Of a stretch of DNA of 40,864 bases, positions 26,139 to 34,512 are shown one piece after another. The stretch's first letter is position 1, and every line of letters starts with the position of its first letter. The notes beneath the pieces were generated by a model, which was not told the DNA's origin, did no database searches, and worked only from the letters and a program-made list of their open reading frames with translations. Location: assembly GCA_012960225.1 (NCBI GenBank), contig DUBS01000008.1:1-40864 (forward strand). Direction: 5' to 3'. The stretch comes from Gemmatimonadota bacterium (GTDB taxonomy: Bacteria > Gemmatimonadota > Gemmatimonadetes > Longimicrobiales > Gaopeijiaceae). The translations under genes and the position numbers were made by a program.

Positions 26139-26676
26139 TGGTGTCCGCTTGTTGCTGCTCCCGTAAAGCAAGAGGAGGCCCCAGCACTTCATGTAGGATA
26201 ACCGCCCTCCTTAGCGCTGCGCGGTCCATCAATCCAAGCTGACTTCTCACAACTGAGGCATCATCTGCTAAAGAGGCCAACCCATACTGGATGGATGCCG
26301 TTCGCGTAGATGGATCAGTGCCATACTCTGGGTGTGTGCTATGGATTAGGTGGACTGGTGGGTCGGGCTGGGGCTTTCGACTCGTCCGAACCGGCTCCCG
26401 CTGCGGCAGAGGTGTCTCCTCAACGGGAGCCGGTTCTGGAAGTCCCATCGCACCAGTGATCTCCGCCCAAAGGTCAGCCGGTAAAATCTCAGTGGCCTTG
26501 CGTTCTCTTCCAGAGTCGCGGGCAAGTGGCTCTTCACTCCAAACCTCTTGCTCTTCCTGATCCCAGTCCAGCGCCACCGGTTCTCGAGCACGCTTGTTCT
26601 CTTGCTTCTTACGGAACAGCGATCCAAAAACAAACCACAGGAAGAGCCCGAGGTAGAGTAGAGTGTCAATATCCAT
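26110..26676 (-). CDS. Small membrane-anchored protein, third gene of the nfeD-floA operon
   Basis: I recognise no family. The 188-aa product begins with one transmembrane helix (about 5-21, LLYLGLFLWFVFGSLF) followed by basic RKK, placing the rest in the cytoplasm. A charged, proline-rich linker (about 25-125) with repeated E/P/V patterns leads to a helical C-terminal segment (about 135-180; LGLMDRAALRRAVILHEVLGPPLALRE is its core). The C-terminal block looks like a folded domain and the middle looks disordered. It lies 12 bases after floA, so is co-transcribed with it and may be a partner of the flotillin membrane platform. Its end overlaps convergent acnA by 29 bases. Confidence 0.75.
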   Translation of the reverse strand: MDIDTLLYLGLFLWFVFGSLFRKKQENKRAREPVALDWDQEEQEVWSEEPLARDSGRERKATEILPADLWAEITGAMGLPEPAPVEETPLPQREPVRTSRKPQPDPPVHLIHSTHPEYGTDPSTRTASIQYGLASLADDASVVRSQLGLMDRAALRRAVILHEVLGPPLALREQQQADTITSRLWPSF

Positions 26677-26688
26677 CGATACGCGCGC

Positions 26689-27687
26689 TTACTCTGTTTC
26701 TGATGTGGTTGTGGTTTCGTCGTCCTGGCCAGCGATGGATGTACGCATCGCCGTGTCCGCCTCAATGTTGCCGTAGCGCATGTAGTCCATCACACCGAGA
26801 TGGCCCTCTCGGAATGCGTCGGCCAGTGCGAGGGGCACCTGTGCCTCAGCCTTTACGACTTCCGCCTTCATCTCAACTACTAGGGCCGTCATCTCTTGCT
26901 CCCGGGCAACGGCCATCGCACGTCGCTCTTCCGCCCGCGCCTGAGCTACCCGCTTATCAGCTTCTGCCTGATCGGTCTGGAGTTCGGCCCCGATGTTCTT
27001 ACCCACATCGACATCCGCGATATCGATAGACAGAATCTCGAAGGCCGTACCCGAGTCGAGCCCCTTCGAGAGAACCATCTTCGAGATCGCATCCGGATTC
27101 TCGAGCACATTCGCATGTGTATCTGCTGAACCAATCGTGGATACGATTCCCTCCCCCACTCGGGCGAGAATTGTCTCTTCACCGGCACCCCCAACGAGGC
27201 GGTCGATGTTTGCGCGCACCGTGACACGGGCGATCGCTATAAGCTGAATCCCGTCTTTTGCCATCGCCGCTACTTTCGGAGTATTGATGACCTTTGGGAT
27301 GACGGAGACCTGGACCGCTTCGAGAACATCCCGACCAGCTAAGTCGATAGCGGCTGCTTGGTTGAAGCTGAGTTCGATCGATGCTTTGTCTGCGCTGATG
27401 AGCGCGCCTACGACACGGTCAACCCGACCACCTGCCAGGTAATGCGCTTCAAGCTCGTTGATGTCCAGGTCGAGCCCGGCCTTGGTCGCCGTGATCAGCG
27501 GACGAACTATACCGGGCGGCGAAACCTTGCGCAGCCTCATTCCAATGAGCGAACCGATCCCAACTTTGACACCTGCTGAGCCCGCCTCGATCCACAGGCG
27601 AACCGGGACCGCCCAAAAGAGGATCAAGAAAAAAATCATTATCCCGAAACTGAGGATCACCGGAAAAATAAATGCCGTTTCTTCCAT
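26689..27687 (-). CDS. floA: Flotillin-like protein FloA
   Basis: The 332-aa product matches the flotillin-like FloA/YqfA (UPF0365) family in length and organisation. A membrane-inserted N-terminal hairpin (about 8-28) is followed by an SPFH-type region with [16 protein letters not shown] and [16 protein letters not shown] coiled Glu/Ala-rich C-terminal half carries [20 protein letters not shown] repeats. FloA assembles into membrane microdomains that organise proteins and membrane fluidity. GGAG is seven bases before the ATG. It follows nfeD by 37 bases, the usual pairing. The tail is unusually rich in Thr and Glu. Confidence 0.96.
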   Translation of the reverse strand: MEETAFIFPVILSFGIMIFFLILFWAVPVRLWIEAGSAGVKVGIGSLIGMRLRKVSPPGIVRPLITATKAGLDLDINELEAHYLAGGRVDRVVGALISADKASIELSFNQAAAIDLAGRDVLEAVQVSVIPKVINTPKVAAMAKDGIQLIAIARVTVRANIDRLVGGAGEETILARVGEGIVSTIGSADTHANVLENPDAISKMVLSKGLDSGTAFEILSIDIADVDVGKNIGAELQTDQAEADKRVAQARAEERRAMAVAREQEMTALVVEMKAEVVKAEAQVPLALADAFREGHLGVMDYMRYGNIEADTAMRTSIAGQDDETTTTSETE

Positions 27688-27724
27688 GTCTCTACTCCAA
27701 TATGTGTATGCCGCTTTACAACGC

Positions 27725-29077
27725 TTAGGCTTCTTCGGCCTCTTGTTCTGAGACAGATCTTACTATGTGACGATAACCCTCTGCACTTAGGACTTTAACT
27801 GGTGTCCCTGCACTAATCCATTCGGATTCTGAGACGACATCGATGCGCTCATCTCCTACGAGAGCAGTTCCTGCCGGCCGTAGGTCCGTGATCGCGGTTC
27901 CGTGTTTTCCGACCAGGTCACTCCTGACCTCAGCCGATTCATAGCCGATCGCGCTCGCCGTCTTCGCCAGTAGAAATATTCCGCTCTCTGCCAGTCGAGA
28001 GCTACCCGGTAAGGTGCGTATCAGTGCCCAAGCTGAGCCAATCAGCAGTAGCATGGATGAAGTAAGAACCCAAGCCGCCCGTGTGAAATCCGGCATTGTT
28101 GGAATATTACCCAGCAGACTCATGTAGAGCCCGGCGAGAATCGCTACGATCCCGGCCACCCCAAAGATCCCGAAACCCGGGACAACGAACGCTTCGATCC
28201 CCAAAAGCACTAGCCCTGCCCCAACAATGAGCACGTCCTCTAGACCGGCCAGACCCACAATCATATTCGAGCCGAAGAAGAGGCCCAGAGAAATAAGCCC
28301 CATCGTCCCAGCCAGGCCGAACGTAGGTGTTCTGATCTCAATCAATAGTCCGAGAAATCCTAGCGATAGGAGAAATGGGGATACCACCGAACTAGAAAAG
28401 AAACGTACAAGACGCTCTGCCCAATTCAATTCGAGAGTCACGACTGTCGCGCCCTCTTGACCAAGCTCGACAAGTAGCGCGTCGAGATCCTCGATCGCTT
28501 CCGCGTAGCCTATCTCAACGGCTTCTTCAGTCGTCAACGTGAGCAGCTTCCCGCTCTCCACGACACCATCGATTTCGATGTCTTCATCAACCATTGCGGC
28601 AGCAACCTCAGGTTCGAGTCCATTAGCTTCCGCAAGTGCCCTCATCTGGCTTCGCATGGCGGAAACGATCTTCTCTGGTGCCTTTGTCCCAGTGCCATCA
28701 ACAGGAGTCGCCGCGCCAATCACAGATGCCGGTCGCATGTAGATACGGCTTGTCGAGAGTGCGATCAAAGCACCTGCTGAGTAAGCCCGGCGATTGACGA
28801 GAGAATAGACAGGTACCTCGGAGTCCGTCAGCGCATCAGAGATGATCTCCGCGGCGTCCACGCGGCCTCCCGGGGTGTCGATATCGAGTATTAAAGCAGC
28901 CGCACCTACCTCGGCTGCTTCTTTAACAGCCCTCTGAATGTACGGGGCAAGACCTAGTTCGATTTCACCGGTTACCGGTACGCGGTACACAGTATTTTCG
29001 TTCTGTACGGTTCCGGGAACCGCTATAGCTCCCAGTGTACCCGCGATCGCGATGAGAAACATGAACTGACGACTCAT
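27725..29077 (-). CDS. nfeD: NfeD / membrane-bound ClpP-class serine protease
   Basis: The 450-aa product has a signal sequence (about 5-22), then a periplasmic ClpP/crotonase-fold protease domain (about 30-215). [12 protein letters not shown] and a nucleophile Ser100 in [12 protein letters not shown] match the 1510-N type of NfeD protease, in which a Ser-Lys dyad is used; Lys132 or Lys136 is the plausible partner. Four to five membrane helices (about 230-370) and a C-terminal OB-fold NfeD domain (about 380-440, [18 protein letters not shown]) complete the protein. NfeD-type proteins are encoded beside flotillin/stomatin genes, as here. GGGAG lies seven to eight bases before the ATG. It is the first gene of a three-gene operon. 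Confidence 0.94.
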   Translation of the reverse strand: MSRQFMFLIAIAGTLGAIAVPGTVQNENTVYRVPVTGEIELGLAPYIQRAVKEAAEVGAAALILDIDTPGGRVDAAEIISDALTDSEVPVYSLVNRRAYSAGALIALSTSRIYMRPASVIGAATPVDGTGTKAPEKIVSAMRSQMRALAEANGLEPEVAAAMVDEDIEIDGVVESGKLLTLTTEEAVEIGYAEAIEDLDALLVELGQEGATVVTLELNWAERLVRFFSSSVVSPFLLSLGFLGLLIEIRTPTFGLAGTMGLISLGLFFGSNMIVGLAGLEDVLIVGAGLVLLGIEAFVVPGFGIFGVAGIVAILAGLYMSLLGNIPTMPDFTRAAWVLTSSMLLLIGSAWALIRTLPGSSRLAESGIFLLAKTASAIGYESAEVRSDLVGKHGTAITDLRPAGTALVGDERIDVVSESEWISAGTPVKVLSAEGYRHIVRSVSEQEAEEA

Positions 29078-29333
29078 TTTCCTACTCCCGTCTCACACTG
29101 GAATTGCAGTACACTCACCCTGCCTTGCTTATGAAAGCTGTGCCCTTCGCATAGTAAGCATGACCAATCGTGCTTAGTGTATCCATCTCTTGCGACACAC
29201 AAGGAGTACAGTGAACGATCCTGATCGTAGGCATGAGATGGATCATACCACTAATTTCGCGTAGCATGGAACTCGCGCCAACCCGCGTGTATACGGAACC
29301 GTTTGAATAGAGCCAAAGACTCAGGGAGTGATG
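29078..29333. other. Divergent promoter region between nfeD and the enoyl-CoA hydratase pair
   Basis: These 256 bases separate two operons read outward. I see no ORF worth calling: a 25-codon plus-strand ORF near 29234 lacks a ribosome binding site. Both ribosome binding sites lie at the edges (complement of GGGAG on the nfeD side, GGGAG at 29324-29328 on the hydratase side). No promoter pair stood out enough to place. Confidence 0.4.
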
Positions 29334-30134
29334 ATGTCAGATAAGGTGCTGGTTCACTATGAAGTTCGGGATAAAGTCGGGATCCTAACGCTAGACGATC
29401 CTCCCGCGAACACCTACACCCACGAGATGATGCGACAGCTAGATGACCACATCATCGAGGCTCGGTTCGATAAGGGAGTTGAGGTGATCGTCATCACAGG
29501 AGCGGGCGGCAAATTCTTCTGCGCAGGTGCAAATATTGGGATGCTCTCTGAAGCAGATCCTGACTGGAAGTACAGCTTCTGCCTGCACGCAAACGAAACC
29601 TTGAACCGTCTTGAGCATACCCCAAAGTTGGTTATTGCGGCGCTCAATGGGCACACGGTGGGTGGCGGCCTCGAAATCGCGATGGCGGCTGACATACGAA
29701 TCGCCCGCAGAGATGCTGGACAAATTGGTCTACCCGAGGTAACGCTAGGGGTGCTTCCGGGAACCGGTGGTACACAGCGCTTGGTCCGTCTGGTTGGGAA
29801 ATCCAAAGCAATTCAGCTGATGACAGAGGGCTCTACTTTCGGATTTGATCAGGCACTTGAACTGGGAATAGTCAACGAAATTTATGACCACGAAGAAGAT
29901 GACGCTTTTCTCGCGGCTGTTTTGGATTATGCGGCCAAGTTCACCACACCGGGCAAGGCAAATAAGGCAGTCGGTTTAATCAAACGCTCAGCCCAAACAG
30001 GTTCGGAAATCCCCTTTGAACTTGCCCTCACATTAGAACGAGAACTACAGGCTCAACTCTTTGCGAGCTTGGACGCGAAAGAGGGGCTTGATGCCTATGT
30101 CGAAAAACGCAAGCCAGAATTCAAAGGTCGTTAG
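29334..30134 (+). CDS. Enoyl-CoA hydratase/isomerase family protein
   Basis: The 266-aa crotonase-fold protein starts at ATG 29334, because GGGAG (29324-29328) is five bases upstream; the nearer GTG and ATG overlap or abut that site. The oxyanion-hole region FFCAGANIGM and both catalytic acids of hydratases are present, Glu114 in VGGGLEIA and Glu135 in GLPEVTLGVLPGTGGTQRL. It should therefore add water to trans-2-enoyl-CoA. The chain length or branched substrate cannot be told from sequence. It is followed after nine bases by a second crotonase gene that ends in the same KRKPEFKGR peptide, so the pair arose by duplication or serve successive steps of one pathway. Confidence 0.93.
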   Translation: MSDKVLVHYEVRDKVGILTLDDPPANTYTHEMMRQLDDHIIEARFDKGVEVIVITGAGGKFFCAGANIGMLSEADPDWKYSFCLHANETLNRLEHTPKLVIAALNGHTVGGGLEIAMAADIRIARRDAGQIGLPEVTLGVLPGTGGTQRLVRLVGKSKAIQLMTEGSTFGFDQALELGIVNEIYDHEEDDAFLAAVLDYAAKFTTPGKANKAVGLIKRSAQTGSEIPFELALTLERELQAQLFASLDAKEGLDAYVEKRKPEFKGR

Positions 30135-30143
30135 GAGTAAGTC

Positions 30144-30926
30144 ATGAGCGATGTGCCGGTGTTATTGCATGACCGGGACGGGTATGTCGCGATCATCACA
30201 TTGAACCGACCTGAAAAACTAAATGCCCTGAATGCTGAGCTTAGAGATGCTCTGCTAAACAAGCTCGATGAACTCGAGCGTGATGATGAAGTCCGAGCAG
30301 TTGTCATACATGGTGCTGGCGACAAAGCCTTCGTAGCAGGAGCCGACATCACCGAATTCGCTGCCCGTTCACCAGAACAACAACGGGAAGCTTTCTTTGG
30401 GCGACGCATCTACGAGGGCGTCGCGGATTTTAAGAAACCAATAATCGCCGCCATTCATGGGTTCTGCATCGGCGGAGGATGTGAGTTGGCACTGGCGTGC
30501 GATGTTCGTGTGGCTGATAAAACTGCGAGGATGAGCCAGGCTGAAATCCGGATTGGTTTGATTCCTGGTGGTGGAGGCACTCAACGTCTCGCACGACTTG
30601 TGGGACGAGGATGGACGACCATTATGTCCTTGACCGGAGACTTCGTCGAAGCCGAAGATGCTCACCATATCGGCTTAATCGATGTGCTCGTTGAAGAAGG
30701 CCAGCACCTGGAAAAAGCACTTGAATTGGCAACCAAGATGTCCCGGTGGAGCCCTGTCGCTCTTCGTTTGGCGAAGGATGCTATCCGGGTTGCATTTGAA
30801 AAGCCTCTCGCAGAAGGACTCGAGTACGAAAAGAGCCGCTTCATCGATGCGTTTGAGTCAGAGGATGGCCGGGAAGGTGTCTTGGCTTTTGTTGAGAAAC
30901 GCAAGCCCGAATTCAAAGGACGTTAG
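30144..30926 (+). CDS. Enoyl-CoA hydratase, second of a tandem pair
   Basis: The 260-aa product is a canonical crotonase with FVAGADITEFA, Glu114 in GGGCELALACD, and Glu134 in SQAEIRIGLIPGGGGTQRL. Both acids are present, so hydratase activity is expected. AGGAG lies seven bases before the ATG and overlaps the intergenic gap. It differs from its neighbour at most positions outside the motifs, so the duplication, if any, is old. DUF3311 and symporter genes follow closely and may be co-expressed. Confidence 0.93.
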   Translation: MSDVPVLLHDRDGYVAIITLNRPEKLNALNAELRDALLNKLDELERDDEVRAVVIHGAGDKAFVAGADITEFAARSPEQQREAFFGRRIYEGVADFKKPIIAAIHGFCIGGGCELALACDVRVADKTARMSQAEIRIGLIPGGGGTQRLARLVGRGWTTIMSLTGDFVEAEDAHHIGLIDVLVEEGQHLEKALELATKMSRWSPVALRLAKDAIRVAFEKPLAEGLEYEKSRFIDAFESEDGREGVLAFVEKRKPEFKGR

Positions 30927-30935
30927 ACCTCTCTG

Positions 30936-31157
30936 ATGAGTCTAAGAACCGCCCGAATCCTTACGTCCATATACCTTGCCTTAGCATTGTTCTTCGTTAC
31001 GTGGCCTGGCCTAAAACCGTTTGCACGCATCGAGCCACTTGTTCTTGGACTACCCTTCTCGATGGCATGGATTGCCGGATGGATTGCCGGAAGCGTTTTC
31101 GTCCTTTACGGGCTTGACCGAGTTGAGCGCCGACACCGTGATGGAGAGGGCTCCTGA
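30936..31157 (+). CDS. DUF3311-type small membrane protein, symporter partner
   Basis: The 73-aa product has two transmembrane helices (about 8-24 and 36-59) joined by a PFARIEPLVLGLPF loop. The conserved GLPF followed by a Trp-rich second helix is typical of DUF3311 proteins. They are encoded immediately before sodium:solute symporters, as here, and are thought to be accessory subunits. The TGA stop and the symporter ATG share one base (31157), so translation is coupled. It lies nine bases after the second hydratase gene. The ribosome binding site is weak and may depend on coupling to the hydratase gene. Confidence 0.8.
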   Translation: MSLRTARILTSIYLALALFFVTWPGLKPFARIEPLVLGLPFSMAWIAGWIAGSVFVLYGLDRVERRHRDGEGS

Positions 31158-32614
31158 TGCAGCAATGGGTGGTCGTTTCAATCATTATAGGAGCATACCT
31201 CGCACTGACCCTCACTATCGGTCTCCTAGCTGGACGAAAATCATCAGACAGTGTTACGGGCTATGTGGCTGCGGACCGGAGCTTTGGCCTACTCGTGATG
31301 TACTTCGTCACCGGTGCCTCAGTCTTCAGTGCGTTCGCCTTCCTGGGCGGACCTGGCTGGGCGTACTCTCGAGGAGCAGCCGCATTCTATATCCTCGCGT
31401 ACGGCGCGCTCGGGATGGCCCCATTCTATTGGGTCGGCCCGAGGGCAGCAGCGCTGGGGCGTAAGTTCGGGTATGTGACACAGGCTCAACTCGTAGTGGG
31501 AAGGTTTCCCTCACGGACCCTTTCTGCACTTATCGCTGGCTTAAGTCTGATCGCGTTTGTTCCATACATCACCCTCCAGATCCGGGGGGCCGGGATCGTA
31601 ATCGAAGCAGTGACAGAGGGGAACGTTCCATTCTGGCTTGGTTCTCTAGTCGCTTACGGGATCGTGATCCTCTACGTATTGGCATCAGGAGCAATGGCGG
31701 TGGGCTGGACCAATACGTTCCAAGGCGTGTTCATGGTGATCATTGCATGGTCACTCGGTTTGTACCTCCCATATCGACTCTATGGTGGCGTTACACCGAT
31801 GTTTGAGCAGATCATGGAGACACGACCAGAGATGCTCGTCCCACCCGGCCTCACTGCGACCGGAGAGCCCTGGAGTTGGGGGGCCTACTCGACCTTCATC
31901 ATCGTGAGTGCTGTAGGGCTAATGATGTGGCCCCATCTCTTCATGAAGGCATTCACTGCTAAAGATGATGACACGATGCGGCGTACCGTAATTCTCTTCC
32001 CAACGTTTCAACTTTTTCTTATCCCCGTCTTTTTGATTGGCTTCTCCGGCATACTCTTCACCGGTGGGCCCTCATCCGCTGACTTCATATTGCCCTACAT
32101 GATACTGGAGACGGGTCTGCCTGCTGTGGTCGTAGGTCTATTCTGTGCAGGTGCTTTATCGGCGTCTATGTCGACCGGAGATGCTCTTCTTCATGCCTCG
32201 GCCTCGGTCGTTGTCGAAGACGGCATAACCCAGTTTGTGAAACTAGATGACCGTCAACGGCGGCTTCTAATGCGCATATTGGTCCTCCTGACAGGCGCGA
32301 CGGCCTATTACTTTGCCCAAGATGCTGAGAGCTCCCTTGTCCTACTGCTCGCAACCGCCTACGGAGTCATCTCCCAGCTCGCACCACCAGTCATATCTGC
32401 GATGTACTGGAAGCGCGCAACCACGAGCGGTGTTCTAGCAGGCTTGTTGGCAGGCACTGCCACTTCAGTCTTCTTTTATTTCAACCCGGATCTTAGGCCG
32501 TTCGACATGCACGAAGGTGTCCTGGGCTTGATTGTGCACGTACCCGTCTTGATCTCTGTAAGCATCATGACTCCAATCCAGAATGAGAAACATCTTGCTG
32601 GATTTTTCTCTTGA
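31157..32614 (+). CDS. Sodium:solute symporter (SSS family)
   Basis: The 485-aa product has about 13 hydrophobic segments. Family hallmarks are visible: an N-terminal GYVAADRSFG after helix 1, FLGGPGWAYSRG in the broken helix 2 region, and GALSASMSTGDALLHASASVVVED in the Na2-site helix, with Ser/Thr residues that ligand sodium. It should import an organic acid, amino acid or similar solute using the sodium gradient, which suits a marine or brackish organism. The preceding small DUF3311 protein is its likely subunit. Substrate is not deducible, but placement after two enoyl-CoA hydratases suggests a carboxylate that is then activated to CoA. Confidence 0.93.
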   Translation: MQQWVVVSIIIGAYLALTLTIGLLAGRKSSDSVTGYVAADRSFGLLVMYFVTGASVFSAFAFLGGPGWAYSRGAAAFYILAYGALGMAPFYWVGPRAAALGRKFGYVTQAQLVVGRFPSRTLSALIAGLSLIAFVPYITLQIRGAGIVIEAVTEGNVPFWLGSLVAYGIVILYVLASGAMAVGWTNTFQGVFMVIIAWSLGLYLPYRLYGGVTPMFEQIMETRPEMLVPPGLTATGEPWSWGAYSTFIIVSAVGLMMWPHLFMKAFTAKDDDTMRRTVILFPTFQLFLIPVFLIGFSGILFTGGPSSADFILPYMILETGLPAVVVGLFCAGALSASMSTGDALLHASASVVVEDGITQFVKLDDRQRRLLMRILVLLTGATAYYFAQDAESSLVLLLATAYGVISQLAPPVISAMYWKRATTSGVLAGLLAGTATSVFFYFNPDLRPFDMHEGVLGLIVHVPVLISVSIMTPIQNEKHLAGFFS

Positions 32615-32630
32615 GAGGAACTCGGTCTCC

Positions 32631-32654
32631 AACTCTTCATTTAGACCAAGAGTT
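32631..32654. terminator. Weak hairpin between the convergent symporter and transglycosylase genes
   Basis: AACTCTT (32631-32637) pairs with AAGAGTT (32648-32654) around a 10-base loop, 16 bases after the symporter stop and 28 bases from the convergent stop. The stem is AT-rich and lacks a U-tract, so termination activity is doubtful. Confidence 0.28.
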
Positions 32655-32682
32655 AGGCTGATCGCAGCCACAAACTGAGGGG

Positions 32683-33636
32683 TTAGTCGTCAGCCCTCCG
32701 GGTATCAGGACCCGTCGCGAGTGAGGCAACAACTCTCTGTGAGCCACCAATTGGCACTCGAACTCCATAAACTTCTGATGGAGGAGTAACACCTCGCACT
32801 AAGTGTGGGTTTAGGTTTCTGAGAATCCCTACATCGATTTCTAATGCCGATGCTACACGTAGGAGGGACGTTCCACTCGGCACGAAAACCAGTTCAAAAT
32901 CGTACCGCTCAGTCGAAGTGACCACAAACCCATAAGCAGATGCATTCTTGCCCAATATTGTTGCCGCAATCAGACGAGGAACATACTCCCTCGTCTCCTT
33001 CGGCAAGTGGTCAATGATTTTCCAGTATAGGTTCTCATCCCCTATTCTCCCGTCAGCATATCTCCTCAAGACTCGTTCGACCCTTCCTGGGCCAGCGTTG
33101 TAGGCTGCAGCTGCCAGATACCAGGAGCCGAAGCGCCCGTGTAGCCAGTTTAAATAATCCAATGCAGCTTCAGTTGCACCGATAGGGTCACGCCGTTCAT
33201 CCACGTAACTATCCACTCGCAGCCCATACTGGAGTGCAGTCGGACTCATAAACTGCCAGAGGCCAACTGCAGAAACGCTAGATACAGCGCGTGGCTTGAG
33301 TCCAGATTCTATCATAGCCAGATATAAAAGGTCCTCTGGCATGCCCTTGGCCCGCAGTGCATCACGCACCAGATCACCATAAGCACCGCGCCGACTCAAG
33401 AATACCTCGAAATCTGACTTGAGTACTGTCTGGAATAGCTCAATCCACCGCTCGACATCCTCATTGATGTGTAGCGGCAGTTCGGCCTGTACGACCTCAA
33501 CAGCAGCTGGATGAGTCTCAGTGGCTTCCTGAACAGGCGTAATTCCCGCTAAGCAAATGAGCGGAATAACCACCAAGGGTATGAGATACCACCAGCGAAT
33601 CAGACGATACTGCACCGTGTTTGTTTTTCTGGACAT
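32683..33636 (-). CDS. MltD-like lytic transglycosylase with LysM domain
   Basis: The 317-aa product starts at ATG 33636, where GGAGG is six bases upstream; an in-frame ATG at 33663 lacks this. A transmembrane anchor or signal (about 14-31) is followed by a goose-lysozyme-fold SLT domain at about 85-230. Its catalytic Glu110 sits in YLAMIESGLKP, with downstream AVGLWQFMSPTALQYGL and the AAAYNAGPGRVERVL motif. A single LysM-like peptidoglycan-binding segment lies near 255-300. It cleaves the glycan strand of peptidoglycan with formation of 1,6-anhydromuramic ends. It follows rpmA on the same strand but a terminator-like hairpin separates them. Confidence 0.93.
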   Translation of the reverse strand: MSRKTNTVQYRLIRWWYLIPLVVIPLICLAGITPVQEATETHPAAVEVVQAELPLHINEDVERWIELFQTVLKSDFEVFLSRRGAYGDLVRDALRAKGMPEDLLYLAMIESGLKPRAVSSVSAVGLWQFMSPTALQYGLRVDSYVDERRDPIGATEAALDYLNWLHGRFGSWYLAAAAYNAGPGRVERVLRRYADGRIGDENLYWKIIDHLPKETREYVPRLIAATILGKNASAYGFVVTSTERYDFELVFVPSGTSLLRVASALEIDVGILRNLNPHLVRGVTPPSEVYGVRVPIGGSQRVVASLATGPDTRRADD

Positions 33637-33745
33637 ACTCAGCCTCCAGCTAACTAACTGCACATTTTAGACCAACTAGCATGAATCGTGAGTCTCACAC
33701 GTAGAGTTCATTCTGAGCAGGGCGGGATTCAAAGCACCTGAAAGC

Positions 33746-33801
33746 GGAAAAAAGAAAGAGGTCTAGCCAAAGCAGTAATCTGCCCCGGCCCAAGAGGACC
33801 T
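33746..33801 (-). terminator. Probable Rho-independent terminator after rpmA
   Basis: On the minus strand an outer AGGTC/GACCT stem (33797-33801 with 33759-33763) encloses a nested GCAG-ATTA-CTGC hairpin. It is followed by a T-rich tract, CTTTCTTTTTT, read from the complement of 33748-33758. It begins about 10 bases past the rpmA stop. The branched stem is imperfect, but the U-tract is the second best in the window. Confidence 0.55.
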
Positions 33802-33810
33802 ATTGGAAAA

Positions 33811-34065
33811 TTACTCGGACGGGTAAACGGAAACGACGCTGCGAGCGCGAATGCGTTCAAATTTCACAACACCGTCAACTTGCGAGAAGAGTGTATCATC
33901 TCTGCCACGACCGACGTTACGGCCCGGATGGAAGCGGGTTCCGCGTTGGCGTACTAGGATCCCTCCGGCACGGACGGGCTGCCCCCCAAACCTTTTTACG
34001 CCTAGGTGACTTGGTTTGCTGTCCCGACCATTTCTGCTAGATCCCCCAGCTTTCTTGTGTGCCAT
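33811..34065 (-). CDS. rpmA: 50S ribosomal protein L27
   Basis: The 84-aa product is full-length L27: [18 protein letters not shown] at the start, the flexible N-terminal tail that reaches the peptidyl-transferase centre, then [18 protein letters not shown] and GRDDTLFS. It has no N-terminal extension of the kind that is cleaved in Firmicutes. The gene lies 38 bases after rplU and is the last gene before a terminator. A GGAT motif about eight bases upstream is a modest ribosome binding site. Confidence 0.98.
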   Translation of the reverse strand: MAHKKAGGSSRNGRDSKPSHLGVKRFGGQPVRAGGILVRQRGTRFHPGRNVGRGRDDTLFSQVDGVVKFERIRARSVVSVYPSE

Positions 34066-34103
34066 ATGATTATCCGTCTGTCAAACTGAATTGAGCTAGC
34101 AGC

Positions 34104-34418
34104 TCAAGCGACGATCTCGTCGACCCTGATCTCCGTGAAATTTTGGCGATGACCCTGCTTTTTCCGGTAGCCCTTCCTCCGTTTCCGCTTAAAGACAATG
34201 ATTTTCTTGGTTCGACCATGCCGAAGAACCTCGGCTTTGACCAAGGCACCATCAACGATAGGGGTGCCAACTTTCACATCTTCGGCACCGTCTGCAGCTA
34301 ATAGCACATGATCAAATGTCACCGAGTCCCCGGGCTTGACGTCAAGCGAAGGGATACGGAGCCGAGCACCGGGCTCAGCTCGAAAGTGTTTTCCACCAGT
34401 CTGGAATACCGCGTACAT
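34104..34418 (-). CDS. rplU: 50S ribosomal protein L21
   Basis: The 104-aa product matches L21: the opening MYAVFQTGGKHFRAEPGA (YAVI-TGGKQY type), a central VTFDHVLL with VGTPIVDGA, and the rRNA-binding KRKRRKGYRKKQGHRQ motif near the C-terminus. It binds 23S rRNA near L20. AGGAAG lies five bases before the ATG. Order rng-rplU-rpmA resembles the RNase E/G-rplU-rpmA arrangement known in actinobacteria, though obgE, which often follows, is absent here. Confidence 0.98.
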   Translation of the reverse strand: MYAVFQTGGKHFRAEPGARLRIPSLDVKPGDSVTFDHVLLAADGAEDVKVGTPIVDGALVKAEVLRHGRTKKIIVFKRKRRKGYRKKQGHRQNFTEIRVDEIVA

Positions 34419-34444
34419 ATAGGCTTCCTGAAGTCTTACTAAAT

Positions 34445-34462
34445 GGCCTTCAATCTAAGGCC
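34445..34462 (-). promoter_or_regulatory. Leader hairpin and possible promoter upstream of rplU
   Basis: In the 94-base gap between rng and rplU, GGCCTT and AAGGCC form a perfect 6-bp stem with a 6-base loop. On the minus strand it lies about 27 bases before the rplU start. A TTGACC box (34487-34492) with GATAGT 17 bases downstream could be a promoter dedicated to rplU-rpmA. The hairpin might therefore be an L21 leader or a weak rng terminator; it has no strong U-tract. Confidence 0.3.
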
Positions 34463-34512
34463 CGTAACTATCGACAGGTCCGGAATATTGGTCAAGGTAC
34501 AACAGTAAAGAG

